Made by a program: the position numbers and the translations under genes. DNA of 64,000 bases from Streptomyces sp. Je 1-332 (GTDB lineage: Bacteria > Actinomycetota > Actinomycetes > Streptomycetales > Streptomycetaceae). The notes below the pieces were generated by a model. That model did no database searches, was not told the DNA's origin, and worked only from the letters and a program-made list of their open reading frames with translations. Positions within the stretch are counted from its first letter, which is position 1, and each line of letters opens with the position of its first letter. The stretch spans positions 7,130,001 through 7,194,000 of the forward strand of contig NZ_CP160402.1 in the NCBI RefSeq assembly GCF_040730185.1. The letters are read 5' to 3'. Shown here in pieces: positions 52,899 through 61,219 of this stretch.

Positions 52899-53911
52899 AG
52901 GTCGCCGTTCTGTCGTTCGCCCATGTCCACGCGGCCGGATATCTGCGGCTCCTTGCCCGGATGCCGGGTGTCGAGGTGATCGGCAGTGACCCGGACAGCG
53001 GGTCGGGCGCGCCCGGCGAGGTGCGGGGGCGCGCGTTCGCCGAGGAGCGGGGGGTCGCGTACGTGGAGACGTACGAGGAGGCCTTCGCCTGGGGCCCGGA
53101 CGCGGTGATCGTCTGCTCGGAGAACGCGCGGCACCGCCCCCTGGTGGAGCTCGCCGCGTCCCACGGCGTCGATGTCCTGTGCGAGAAGCCGCTGGCCACG
53201 ACGGTCGAGGACGGGGAGGCGATGCTCACGGCGTGCCGCGAGGCCGGCGTACGGCTCGCGGTGGCCTTCCCGGTCCGCTTCAGCCCCGCGTACGCGGCCG
53301 TCAAGGCGGCCGTGGCCTCGGGGGAGGCGGGCCGGGTCCTGACCGTGTCCGGCGCCAACAACGGCTCGATGCCGTCCTCGCGACGCTGGTTCGCCGATCC
53401 CGAACTCGCGGGTGGCGGCGCCCTGATGGACCACACGGTCCACATAGCCGACCTCCTGGACGACCTCTTCGGCGACGCGCGCCCCGTCGACGTGTACGCC
53501 CAGACGAACAACCGCATGTACGAGGGTGAGGTCGACGCCGAGACCAGCGGTCTGGTCACCGTGACCTACGACAACGGCTCGGTGGCCACGATCGACTGCA
53601 GCTGGTCCCACCCCCGTTCCCACCACTCGTGGGGCGGGCTCGAACTCACCGTGGTGGGCGAGCGGGCGACCCTGGAGATGGACGCCTTCGACCAGGCGGT
53701 CCACGGCTACAGCGAACGCCGCGGCCAGGGCCTCGAACTCCCCTTCGGCGCCGACCTGGACGAGCGGATGCTGCGAGCCTTCCTCCACGGCCCGGCCGAG
53801 AGCGGCATGGACGTCGCCGACGGAGAGGGCGGCCTGCGCACGCTGAAGATCGTGACGGCGGGCTATGCGTCGGCGAGGAGCGGGGTGCCGGTGGCGGTGG
53901 CGGGGGACTGA
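52895..53911 (+). CDS. Gfo/Idh/MocA-family oxidoreductase 2
   Basis: 338 residues. The N-terminus VAVLSFAHVHAAGYLRLL replaces the usual GxGxxG with an SFAHVHA variant seen in a subset of the family. CEKPLATT and ALMDHTVHIADLLDDLF carry the EKP and HD motifs. Overlaps the preceding gene by 4 bp. Paired with the first oxidoreductase it may convert an imported sugar in two steps. Confidence 0.87.
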   Translation: MKVAVLSFAHVHAAGYLRLLARMPGVEVIGSDPDSGSGAPGEVRGRAFAEERGVAYVETYEEAFAWGPDAVIVCSENARHRPLVELAASHGVDVLCEKPLATTVEDGEAMLTACREAGVRLAVAFPVRFSPAYAAVKAAVASGEAGRVLTVSGANNGSMPSSRRWFADPELAGGGALMDHTVHIADLLDDLFGDARPVDVYAQTNNRMYEGEVDAETSGLVTVTYDNGSVATIDCSWSHPRSHHSWGGLELTVVGERATLEMDAFDQAVHGYSERRGQGLELPFGADLDERMLRAFLHGPAESGMDVADGEGGLRTLKIVTAGYASARSGVPVAVAGD

Positions 53912-53945
53912 GCGGAGCTCCCGGCGCGGCGGGGAGAATCACCGC

Positions 53946-54551
53946 ATGGACGTTCCCGAGCTGCTGGAAGCCGCCTCCCTGCTGGTCCCTGCGAACGTCG
54001 CCACCGAGAACGACATCACGGTGAGCGACGTCTGGGAGTACCTCGTCCACGACGAATGGGAAGTGGTCATCGGGCTGCTGGAGGAACTCGGTGCGGACCA
54101 CCCGCTTCCGGTCGGCTTCTGGGAGAGCCTGGGCGCCGCGGCCGAGCAGTTGGGACTGGAGAGGAGCGCGGCCTGGTGCCACTGGCGCGGCTTCGAGACG
54201 CGCCACGGGATCTTCCGGGCTGACCTCACCCTCCGCCCTGCGGCCGAAGTGCGACGTCAAACGCCGATCGCGGGCGGTGGTGTCCTGCGACCGATGTGGG
54301 ACATCGGCGACCGGACCGCGACGGGCGAACCGGCCCTCCACATCGCCCGGCTCTGGCTGGAGCTCACGCCCTTCCTGGAGCCCGGCGGCCGGGCTTCGGT
54401 GCGACTCGCGCCTCTGGACCCTCCCCGGTGGCGGTGCCTTCGGCCCGGGCAGTCCATCACCCTGCACGAGGACCGGTCCGTGGCAGGCACGGCGGTTGTC
54501 CTGGAGGTCAGCTCAGCCGCCGAACAGTTGCGTCCAGTACGTGCCCGCTGA
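53946..54551 (+). CDS. Uncharacterised protein with an EF-Tu C-terminal-like barrel
   Basis: 201 residues. The N-terminal ~95 residues are helical and acidic (ITVSDVWEYLVHDEWEVVIG; LGLERSAAWCHWRGFE). The C-terminal ~85 residues, with MWDIGDRTATGEPALHIARLW and ITLHEDRSVAGTAVVLEV, resemble the beta-barrel of elongation factor Tu domain 3 (compare FAIREGGRTVGAGVV). Such proteins occur as free-standing actinobacterial ORFs of unknown role. The 3' 39 bp overlap the convergent TerD-CAP gene. Confidence 0.65.
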   Translation: MDVPELLEAASLLVPANVATENDITVSDVWEYLVHDEWEVVIGLLEELGADHPLPVGFWESLGAAAEQLGLERSAAWCHWRGFETRHGIFRADLTLRPAAEVRRQTPIAGGGVLRPMWDIGDRTATGEPALHIARLWLELTPFLEPGGRASVRLAPLDPPRWRCLRPGQSITLHEDRSVAGTAVVLEVSSAAEQLRPVRAR

Positions 54552-56174
54552 GCCGCCGCCCGCATAGCCGACGCCGAGGTGGGTGAAGGAGGGCTTGAGG
54601 ATGTTGGCTCGGTGGCCGGGGCTGTTCATCCAGCCGTCCACCACCTCGGCGGGCGTGCGCTGCCCGCAGGCGATGTTCTCGCCGATCGCGCGGTGCCTGC
54701 TGCCCGCGGCGGACGCGCGGTGCCAGGGTTCGCCGCCGTCGGGGGAGGTGTGGGCGTAGAAGGCGCGGGCGATCATGTCCGCGCTGTGGTTCTGCGCCGC
54801 CACGGTCAGGAGCGGGTCGGGGGAGAGGGGGCGAAGGCCGGCCGCGGCCCGCTCGGCGTTGGTGAGGCGGAGCACGGCGTTCGCCCACTCCGCGAGCCCC
54901 TGCGCGGTGAACGGGCTGGCCCACAGCGCCGTCCAGTAGACGTCACCGGAGCGCGCGTCGGCGGCGTGCGCCACCCCGACCTGCGTGTACGTGCGGCCGT
55001 GCACCGTACGCCGTGACTGCTCGCCTGAGAGGCAGTACTCCACGAACTCGGCGGCCGTGCGCGGCCCGGAGACCAGATGCTCGCCGATGGCCAGATACGC
55101 GTACCCACCCGCGACGACCCGCTGGTAGAGGGACGTACCGTCCGCGTGCTCCGAGCTGAGCGTGGACCGCGCCGCCATCCCGGCGGCGTGCGCGTGCGCG
55201 GCGGCGGTCAGCCGGGCATCGAGGCTGACGGGAGGCGCGCCCGCAGACGCCCGCGAGGCGTTGACCAGGGGCAGGAATCCGTCGGGGCCGGGCGGGCCGG
55301 AAGAGACGGCCGGCCCGGCGGGCGCGGACCGCCCGGAAGGTATGAGCGGCCGCCCGGGAGGCCCGGAGAGTCGCTGCCCGGAAGGCGCGCCGGACCGTGC
55401 ACCGGAAGCACCGCCCGACCCAGCTCCGAAGGCGGCACCCGGCCCTGCTCCGTAAGCACCGCCCGACCCAGCTCCGGAGGCGGTACCCGGCCCTGCTCCG
55501 GAAGCACCGCCCGACCCAGCTCCGAAGGCGGCACCCGGCCCTGCTCCGGAAGCACCGCTCGGCCGTGCTCCGAAGGCGGTACCCGGCCCTGCTCCGGAAG
55601 CACCGCTCGGCCATGCTCCGAAGGCGGCACCCGGCCCTGCTCCGGAGGGACTACTCGGCCGTGCCCGCGAAGCCGCGGCCGACTGCGGAGCCTCGTCCTC
55701 CGCCACGTCCACCCCGAAGTCGCGTGCCACCCCCGCGAGCCCGTCCGCGTACCCCTGGCCGAGTGCCCGCAGCTTCCATCCCGGGCCGCGGCGGTAGATC
55801 TCCGCGAGCAGCAGCACCGTCTCGCGGTCGGGGCGCGGCGGTGTGAAACGCGCCACGAGCCGGCCGCCGGGACCGTGCACCTGGAGCGCGATGCCGGGAA
55901 GCCGGCCCAGGGGAGTGCCCGGCTCGGCGGGGCTGACGGCCACGGTGACGCGGCTCGCCCCTGCCCGCAGGCACCGCCCGTCGACCGTGACCGTGTCGCC
56001 CTGGAGGCGGGCACCGGAGGTGGCGGGCTGGTTGTAGAAGACGAAGTCCTCGTCGCCCGCGACCTTCCCGCCGTCACCCGTGACGATCACGGACAGGTCG
56101 AAGGGACCGGGCACCCGGAGCGTGACGGCACCGTCCGGCAGCGGCACGTTCCCCCCGGCAACCAGCTCGTTCAT
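54513..56174 (-). CDS. TerD domain - repeat linker - double CAP domain fusion
   Basis: 553 residues. Residues 1-165 are TerD-like (VTLRVPGPFDLSVIV; GDEDFVFYNQPATSG), the calcium-binding fold of tellurite-resistance/stress proteins. Residues ~173-258 are a Gly/Ala/Pro linker of 16-residue repeats. Residues ~298-425 and ~432-553 are two CAP (SCP/PR-1) domains, the second canonical (NHSADMIARAFYAHTSP; GENIACGQ; WMNSPGHRANIL). No signal peptide is seen although CAP domains are normally secreted. Divergent from the radical-SAM gene. The ATG at 56174 begins the TerD strand; longer reading is spurious. Confidence 0.82.
   Translation of the reverse strand: MNELVAGGNVPLPDGAVTLRVPGPFDLSVIVTGDGGKVAGDEDFVFYNQPATSGARLQGDTVTVDGRCLRAGASRVTVAVSPAEPGTPLGRLPGIALQVHGPGGRLVARFTPPRPDRETVLLLAEIYRRGPGWKLRALGQGYADGLAGVARDFGVDVAEDEAPQSAAASRARPSSPSGAGPGAAFGAWPSGASGAGPGTAFGARPSGASGAGPGAAFGAGSGGASGAGPGTASGAGSGGAYGAGPGAAFGAGSGGASGARSGAPSGQRLSGPPGRPLIPSGRSAPAGPAVSSGPPGPDGFLPLVNASRASAGAPPVSLDARLTAAAHAHAAGMAARSTLSSEHADGTSLYQRVVAGGYAYLAIGEHLVSGPRTAAEFVEYCLSGEQSRRTVHGRTYTQVGVAHAADARSGDVYWTALWASPFTAQGLAEWANAVLRLTNAERAAAGLRPLSPDPLLTVAAQNHSADMIARAFYAHTSPDGGEPWHRASAAGSRHRAIGENIACGQRTPAEVVDGWMNSPGHRANILKPSFTHLGVGYAGGGSAGTYWTQLFGG
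55400..55655. repeat. 48-bp coding tandem repeat (about 5 units)
   Basis: AGCACCGC-type unit starts lie at 55407, 55455, 55503, 55551 and 55599. On the minus strand each encodes 16 residues of the form GASGAGPGTAFGARPS. The frame is kept because 48 is a multiple of three. It forms the linker between the TerD and CAP domains. Confidence 0.92.
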
Positions 56175-56354
56175 GCAAGGACAACGCGAGGGCGACACCG
56201 TCAGGTTCCCGGCACGTCGGCACGGCGCCGGAGGTTCCTCCTCCGGACGGAGGGCCCCTGAGACCGGAGGCGGATCCGCGCCGGAAAAGCCGCGTATTAG
56301 CGTGGGGGTCACGGGAAAGCACAATTCACCGACAGGATCCGAGGTGCCCGGCAG

Positions 56355-57701
56355 ATGGCAAGCCGCAGCGAGAGCCGTACCCAGCTCGTAGAGGGACTCA
56401 TGGAGCGGTTCCCGCAGGTGCCGCGGGAGGCGGTGATCAAGGAGGACCTGCTCAGGGGCGGGATGGCGTTCGACGAGTCCGCGCTCAGCGACAACGAGGG
56501 CGGCGAGGTCAAGCCGAAGTCGTACTTCATCTTCTCCTTCGACCACAGCACCCTCCCCGAGCTCGGCGCCGCCGCCCTGCGCCGCCCGCCCGAGGAGATC
56601 GTCCTCACCGGCGGCCCGTACGACCTGCGCCGCACGGTCGTCTCGGTCCGCGTGAACCCCTCGTCGCCGTACCGCGTGGCGGCCGACGACGACGGCGTAC
56701 TCGGGCTCTATCTGGACGGCGTACGCATCTCCGACGTGGGCCTGCCGCCGATGCCGGACTACTACCGGCACACGCTGGAGAACGGCAAGTCCGTGATGGA
56801 GGTGGCGCCCACCATCCAGTGGGGCTACCTCATCTACCTGACGGTCTTCCGGGTCTGCCAGTACTTCGGCGCCAAGGAGGAGTGCGGGTACTGCGACATC
56901 AACCACAACTGGCGCCAGCAGAAGGCGGCGGGCCGCCCCTACACCGGCGTGAAGCCGATGGACGAGGTCCTCGAAGCCCTCGCCATCATCGACAAGTACG
57001 ACACGAACAAGTCGTCCACCGCGTACACGCTCACCGGCGGCGCCATCACCACAAAGCTTCAGGGCAAGGACGAGGCCGACTTCTACGGCCAGTACGCGAA
57101 GGCCATCGAGGAGCGCTTCCCCGGCCGCTGGATCGGCAAGGTCGTCGCCCAGGCCCTGCCCAAGGCGGACGTGCAGCGCTTCCACGACTACGGCGTGCGG
57201 ATCTACCACCCCAACTACGAGGTGTGGGACCCGTATCTGTTCGAGCGCTACTGCCCCGGCAAGGAGCGCTACGTCGGCCGTGACGAGTGGCACCGCCGCA
57301 TCCTGGACTCCGCCGACGTCTTCGGGCCGCGCAACGTCATTCCGAACTTCGTGGCGGGCGTGGAGATGGCGGAGCCGTTCGGGTTCAAGACGGTCGGTGA
57401 GGCCATCGACTCCACCACCGAGGGGCTGGAGTACTTCATGTCGCGCGGCATCACGCCCCGCTTCACCACGTGGTGCCCGGAGCCCACGACGCCGCTCGGC
57501 AAGGCGAACCCGCTGGGCGCCCCGCTGGAGTACCACGTACGTCTCCTGGAGGCGTACCGCGCGACGATGGAGTCCAACGGCCTGACGTCGCCGCCCGGTT
57601 ACGGCCCCGCGGGGCCGGGACGCGCGGTCTTCTCCGTCTCCTCGTTCATGGACAGCCTGGCGGCCGACGAAGCCGCCCCCGAGGACCGCGTAGCGCTGTG
57701 A
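56355..57701 (+). CDS. Radical-SAM-like protein with CX8CX2C cluster motif
   Basis: 448 residues. A Cys triad at about residues 168, 177 and 180 (CQYFGAKEECGYCDIN) gives a CX8CX2C spacing, unlike the standard CX3CX2C. TGGAITTK about 55 residues later fits the GGE-like SAM-binding strand. Conserved RQQKAAGRPYTGVKPM follows the cluster, and YHPNYEVWDPYLFERYCPGKERY lies further on. I recognise this as a conserved radical-SAM protein of unknown reaction found in actinobacteria and cyanobacteria. It stands alone, 180 bp from the divergent TerD-CAP gene, and ends 5 bp before a strong terminator. Confidence 0.8.
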   Translation: MASRSESRTQLVEGLMERFPQVPREAVIKEDLLRGGMAFDESALSDNEGGEVKPKSYFIFSFDHSTLPELGAAALRRPPEEIVLTGGPYDLRRTVVSVRVNPSSPYRVAADDDGVLGLYLDGVRISDVGLPPMPDYYRHTLENGKSVMEVAPTIQWGYLIYLTVFRVCQYFGAKEECGYCDINHNWRQQKAAGRPYTGVKPMDEVLEALAIIDKYDTNKSSTAYTLTGGAITTKLQGKDEADFYGQYAKAIEERFPGRWIGKVVAQALPKADVQRFHDYGVRIYHPNYEVWDPYLFERYCPGKERYVGRDEWHRRILDSADVFGPRNVIPNFVAGVEMAEPFGFKTVGEAIDSTTEGLEYFMSRGITPRFTTWCPEPTTPLGKANPLGAPLEYHVRLLEAYRATMESNGLTSPPGYGPAGPGRAVFSVSSFMDSLAADEAAPEDRVAL

Positions 57702-57706
57702 ACCGC

Positions 57707-57751
57707 CGGTGGGGAGGGAATGCGCGCGTCACGCGCATTCCCTCCCCACCG
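57707..57751. terminator. Bidirectional stem-loop terminator (20-bp perfect stem)
   Basis: CGGTGGGGAGGGAATGCGCG pairs perfectly with 57732-57751 around the loop CGTCA. It lies between the radical-SAM stop (57701) and the convergent DUF4190 stop (57786). No T-tract follows, as is common for Streptomyces terminators. Confidence 0.85.
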
Positions 57752-57785
57752 ATGAAACCGTCCGTCCCGCCCTCAGTGCCTTGGG

Positions 57786-58064
57786 TCAGCCGCCGACGTA
57801 CCAGGTGAATCCACCGGAGGAAGCGGCCAGGGCGATCAGCACGATGAAAACAACCACGTCGACGATGCCGAGGATGACGGCTGCCTTGGCCATTCCCGTG
57901 TTGCCCGCCTTCTGACGCAGCGAGACAGCACCGAAGATGATGGCGAGCGGTCCGAGGATGAAGTTGAAGAGGAAGAGCCCGAAGATTCCGCAGACGAGCC
58001 CGGCTACCGCGAGACCACTCGTGCGGGTGCCTGACGCCGCTGACCGACTACCGTAAGCCGACAT
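57786..58064 (-). CDS. DUF4190 small membrane protein
   Basis: 92 residues. After a polar N-terminus come two helices: LAVAGLVCGIFGLFLFNFIL and AAVILGIVDVVVFIVLIALA, with GPLAIIFGAVSLRQKAG between, the DUF4190 pattern. Role unknown. AAGGAG lies seven bases before the ATG at 58064; the longer reading in this frame is spurious. Confidence 0.85.
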   Translation of the reverse strand: MSAYGSRSAASGTRTSGLAVAGLVCGIFGLFLFNFILGPLAIIFGAVSLRQKAGNTGMAKAAVILGIVDVVVFIVLIALAASSGGFTWYVGG

Positions 58065-58175
58065 GACCACACTCCTTGGAGATCGCATTTCAGCCTTACG
58101 TGACGTGATTCCGAGTGCCCAAGGATTCCGTAGGTAATCAGCCACATGCCGCCCGACCCGCTTTCCGGAGGAAAC

Positions 58176-58922
58176 GTGCAGCACCACCCCGTCACGGTAG
58201 TGACCGGCGGCAGCCGTGGCATCGGCGCGGCCATCTCCACCCGCCTCGCCGCGGACGGCCACCACATCGCCATCGGCTACCACTCCGATGCCGAGGCGGC
58301 GGAGAAGGCGGCCGAGAGCGTCCGCGCGGCGGGGGCGGGCGGCGCCCGCTGCGTCACCGTCCGCATGGACACCGCCGAAGAGACGGACGTCGACCGCCTC
58401 TTCGAGACCGCCGCCACGGAACTCGGCCCGGTCACGGGGCTGGTGAATAACGCGGGGATCGGCGCCCCGGTGGGCCCTCTCGCGGAGGCCGACGCCGCCG
58501 CCATGCGCCGGGCGCTGGACGTGAACGTACTCGGCTACCTCCTCTGCGCCCGCCGCGCGATCCGCGACATGAAGCGGACCGGCGCGGGCGGCGGCATCGT
58601 GAACATCTCCTCCGCAGCGGCGACTCTCGGCGCCCCGGGCGAGTACGTCCACTACGCCGCCGCCAAGGGCGCCGTCGACACGATCACCGTCGGCCTGTCG
58701 AAGGAGGTCGCGGCGGACGGCATCCGCGTCAACGCGGTCGCGCCCGGTGTGATCTGGACCGAGTTCCACGCTGACCCCGAGCGCCCGGGGAAGCTCGCCG
58801 CGGGCATCCCGCTGGGGCGTGCGGGGGACCCCGACGAGATCGCGGCGGCCGTCGCCTGGCTGCTCTCGGACGAGGCGTCCTACGCGACCGGCACGATCCT
58901 GCGGGTGGCGGGCGGAAGGTGA
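58176..58922 (+). CDS. SDR-family oxidoreductase (FabG-like)
   Basis: 248 residues. It has TGGSRGIGAAIS, NNAGIGAP, the catalytic Ser in NISSAAAT and YAAAK, plus GTILRVAGG at the end. The GTG at 58176 has GGAGG four bases upstream; the in-frame ATG at 58146 has none. The stop codon is the first of a tandem repeat array. Substrate unknown. Confidence 0.87.
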   Translation: MQHHPVTVVTGGSRGIGAAISTRLAADGHHIAIGYHSDAEAAEKAAESVRAAGAGGARCVTVRMDTAEETDVDRLFETAATELGPVTGLVNNAGIGAPVGPLAEADAAAMRRALDVNVLGYLLCARRAIRDMKRTGAGGGIVNISSAAATLGAPGEYVHYAAAKGAVDTITVGLSKEVAADGIRVNAVAPGVIWTEFHADPERPGKLAAGIPLGRAGDPDEIAAAVAWLLSDEASYATGTILRVAGGR

Positions 58923-59000
58923 ACCGACCGTGAACCAACCGACCGTGAACCAACCGGTGTGAACCAACCGGTGTGAACCAACCGGCGCGAACCGACCGGC
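58919..59000. repeat. 11-15-bp tandem repeat (6 units) covering a stop codon
   Basis: Units of the type GTGAACCAACCGGT begin at 58919, 58930, 58945, 58959, 58973 and 58987. TGA occurs at 58920 (the SDR stop), 58931, 58946, 58960 and 58974, which closes all three plus-strand frames. Confidence 0.9.
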
Positions 59001-59033
59001 ACGCGCGCGTGCCGCAGTCCTTACGCTTGGCGC

Positions 59034-59588
59034 ATGATCACTGAATCCGCCCGCATCACCCCGGACATCGTCATGCGCCCCGCCACACTGGAGGACGCGG
59101 AGGGACTCGCGCTCTCTCTCGCCCGCAGCCGCGCGCATCTGGAGCCGTGGGAACCCAACAGACCCGAGGACTACTTCACCCGGCAGGCGCAGGCGTCCCG
59201 GCTCCGCGCCCAGTTGGAGGAGTGCCGGGCCGGGCGGACGGCTCCCTGGGTGCTCGACCGTGACGGGGACATCGTCGGCGCGGTCACCCTGTCCAACATC
59301 GTCCTCGGCCCGCTGCGCAGCGGAAGCCTCGGCTACTGGATCGACGTCGACCACATCGGCCGAGGCCTGGCCACCGCCGCGGTGATGTTCGCCTGCCTGT
59401 CCGCCGACACCGAGCTCGGCCTGCACCGCGTCGAGGCCGGCACCCTTCTCGACAACGTCCCCTCGCAGCGGGTCCTCGCCAAGTGCGGCTTCGAGGAGTT
59501 CGGTGTCGCGCCGGAGTTCCTGCACATCAACGGCGCCTGGCGCGACCACCGGCTCTTCCAGCGGATCCTCAACGACCGCACCCCGTAA
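59034..59588 (+). CDS. GNAT-family N-acetyltransferase (RimJ/RimL-like)
   Basis: 184 residues. The acetyl-CoA-binding motif A is IGRGLATAAVMFAC, followed by LHRVEAGTLLDNVPSQRVLAKCGF (in parts), and the N-terminus has the RPATLEDAEGLA strand of ribosomal-protein-type acetyltransferases. It acetylates an amine, possibly of a protein N-terminus or small molecule. It is the first gene after the repeat array. Confidence 0.9.
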   Translation: MITESARITPDIVMRPATLEDAEGLALSLARSRAHLEPWEPNRPEDYFTRQAQASRLRAQLEECRAGRTAPWVLDRDGDIVGAVTLSNIVLGPLRSGSLGYWIDVDHIGRGLATAAVMFACLSADTELGLHRVEAGTLLDNVPSQRVLAKCGFEEFGVAPEFLHINGAWRDHRLFQRILNDRTP

Positions 59589-59601
59589 GGGAGTCGGGAA
59601 G

Positions 59602-61131
59602 CTAGACGATGTCCTCCGCGATCTCCGCCTGCTCCCGCTCCGACCCGTAGGCCGACGGCGTGCTGTAGGAGCGTCGTGCCACGAACCACCACACCGTGGC
59701 GAGGGTCAGCACCGCGACGAGCGCGATCGACGCGTAGTTCATCGTGTCGACCGTCACCGGTGAGGCCTGCGGCAGACAGAACAGGACGGTCACGAAGCCG
59801 ACCCAGACCACCGCGACCCAGCCGATCGGCTTGCTCCAGCGGCCCAGGTTCCACGGCCCCGGCTGGAAGCGGTCGCCCGCCCGCAGCCGCAGGAAGATCG
59901 GAATGGCGTACGCGGGCGTGATGCCGATGACGTTGATGGCGGTCACGGCCGTGTACGCGGTCGTCGAGTACAGCGACGGCAGCGCGATGACCGCGGCGAG
60001 ACCGACCGAGAGCCATACCGCGGGCACCGGAACCTGCGTACGGGAGCTGACCTTGCGCCACACCTTCGAGCCGGGCAGGGCGTTGTCGCGGCTGAACGCG
60101 AACACCATCCGGCTCGCCGCCGCCGTCTCGGCGTTGCCGCAGAACAGCTGCGCCACGATCACGATCAGCAGCAGGGCCGTCGCGCCGGACTCGCCGAGTG
60201 CGTCGATCATGATCTGTGCGGGCGGTACACCGGTCTCGCTGGCCTGCGTGCCCGCGTAGTCCTGGATGGCGAACGTCAGCCCGGCGAGCAGGATGAAACC
60301 GGCTATCCACGAAGCCCAGATGGCACGCACGATGCCACGTGCCGCGGTCACCGAGGCGTTGGAGGTCTCTTCCGAGAGGTGAGCCGACGCGTCGTAACCG
60401 CAGAAGGTGTACTGCGCGAGGAGCAGACCGATCGCGGTGACGTAGAGCGGGTTGTCCCAGCCGGTGTCGTTGACGAACTCACCGAAGACGAACCCGGGCG
60501 ACTGGTGGTGGTCCGGCACGATCGCGAGGACGCCCACGATCACGGCGACACCGGCCACGTGCCACCACACGCTGATCGAGTTGAGCAGACTGACCAGACG
60601 TACGTTGAACAGGTTCAGGACGGCGTGCAGGAGCAGGATGCACAGGAAGATCAGGAAGGTCTTCTCCGGCGTCGGCGTGAAGCCGAACTTCAGGTTGAGG
60701 AACGCCCCGGTGAAGAGCGCCGCGCCGTAGTCGATGCCCGCGATCGCGCCGAGCAGGCCGAGCAGGTTCAACCAGCCCGTGTACCAGCCCCAGCGGCGCC
60801 CGCCGAGCCGGTCGGCCATGTAGTAGAGGGCTCCCGACGTCGGGTACGCGCTGGTGACCTCGGCCAGGGCCATACCCACGAAGAGCACGAAGAGGCCGAC
60901 GCCGGCCCAGCCCCAGAGCATCACGGCCGGGCCGCCGGTGCCGAGCCCGAACCCGTACAGGGTCATGCAGCCGGAGAGGATGGAGATGACGGAGAAGCTG
61001 ATGGCGAAGTTGCCGAAGCCGCCCATCCGGCGCGCCAGGACCGGCTGGTAGCCGAGCTCTCTGAGCCTCTGTTCCTCGTCGGGCAGCGGGGCCTCGGTCG
61101 ATGCGGGGCTCGACCAGGTGGTGCGGGACAC
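59602..61131 (-). CDS. Amino-acid/amine permease (APC superfamily)
   Basis: 509 residues, about 12 helices. ELGYQPVLARRMGGFGNFAI and AVMLWGWAGVGLFVLFVGMALAE (in parts), and TSAYPTSGALYYMADRLGG are typical of the amino-acid/choline/GABA permeases. CGYDASAHLSEETSNASVTAARGIV marks the central coupling region. It is a probable uptake permease of unknown substrate. It ends 13 bp from the convergent GNAT stop. Confidence 0.89.
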   Translation of the reverse strand: MSRTTWSSPASTEAPLPDEEQRLRELGYQPVLARRMGGFGNFAISFSVISILSGCMTLYGFGLGTGGPAVMLWGWAGVGLFVLFVGMALAEVTSAYPTSGALYYMADRLGGRRWGWYTGWLNLLGLLGAIAGIDYGAALFTGAFLNLKFGFTPTPEKTFLIFLCILLLHAVLNLFNVRLVSLLNSISVWWHVAGVAVIVGVLAIVPDHHQSPGFVFGEFVNDTGWDNPLYVTAIGLLLAQYTFCGYDASAHLSEETSNASVTAARGIVRAIWASWIAGFILLAGLTFAIQDYAGTQASETGVPPAQIMIDALGESGATALLLIVIVAQLFCGNAETAAASRMVFAFSRDNALPGSKVWRKVSSRTQVPVPAVWLSVGLAAVIALPSLYSTTAYTAVTAINVIGITPAYAIPIFLRLRAGDRFQPGPWNLGRWSKPIGWVAVVWVGFVTVLFCLPQASPVTVDTMNYASIALVAVLTLATVWWFVARRSYSTPSAYGSEREQAEIAEDIV

Positions 61132-61219
61132 GGATGTACCTCCGTCGGGGAGCGGGGGATGCGGGGGAGCGGGTGGTACTTGAGCGTTGGTGCTGATCCG
61201 GGAAGGGTGGCCGGGCGCC

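Noticed and set aside
55400-55655. CRISPR-like array
   Set aside because: The 48-bp units have no unique spacers and are in frame inside a coding gene, so they are a protein repeat.
54513-57536. A 1007-residue minus frame that would add an N-terminal part to the TerD-CAP protein
   Set aside because: The upstream half is antisense to the radical-SAM gene. TerD homology begins at the ATG at 56174.
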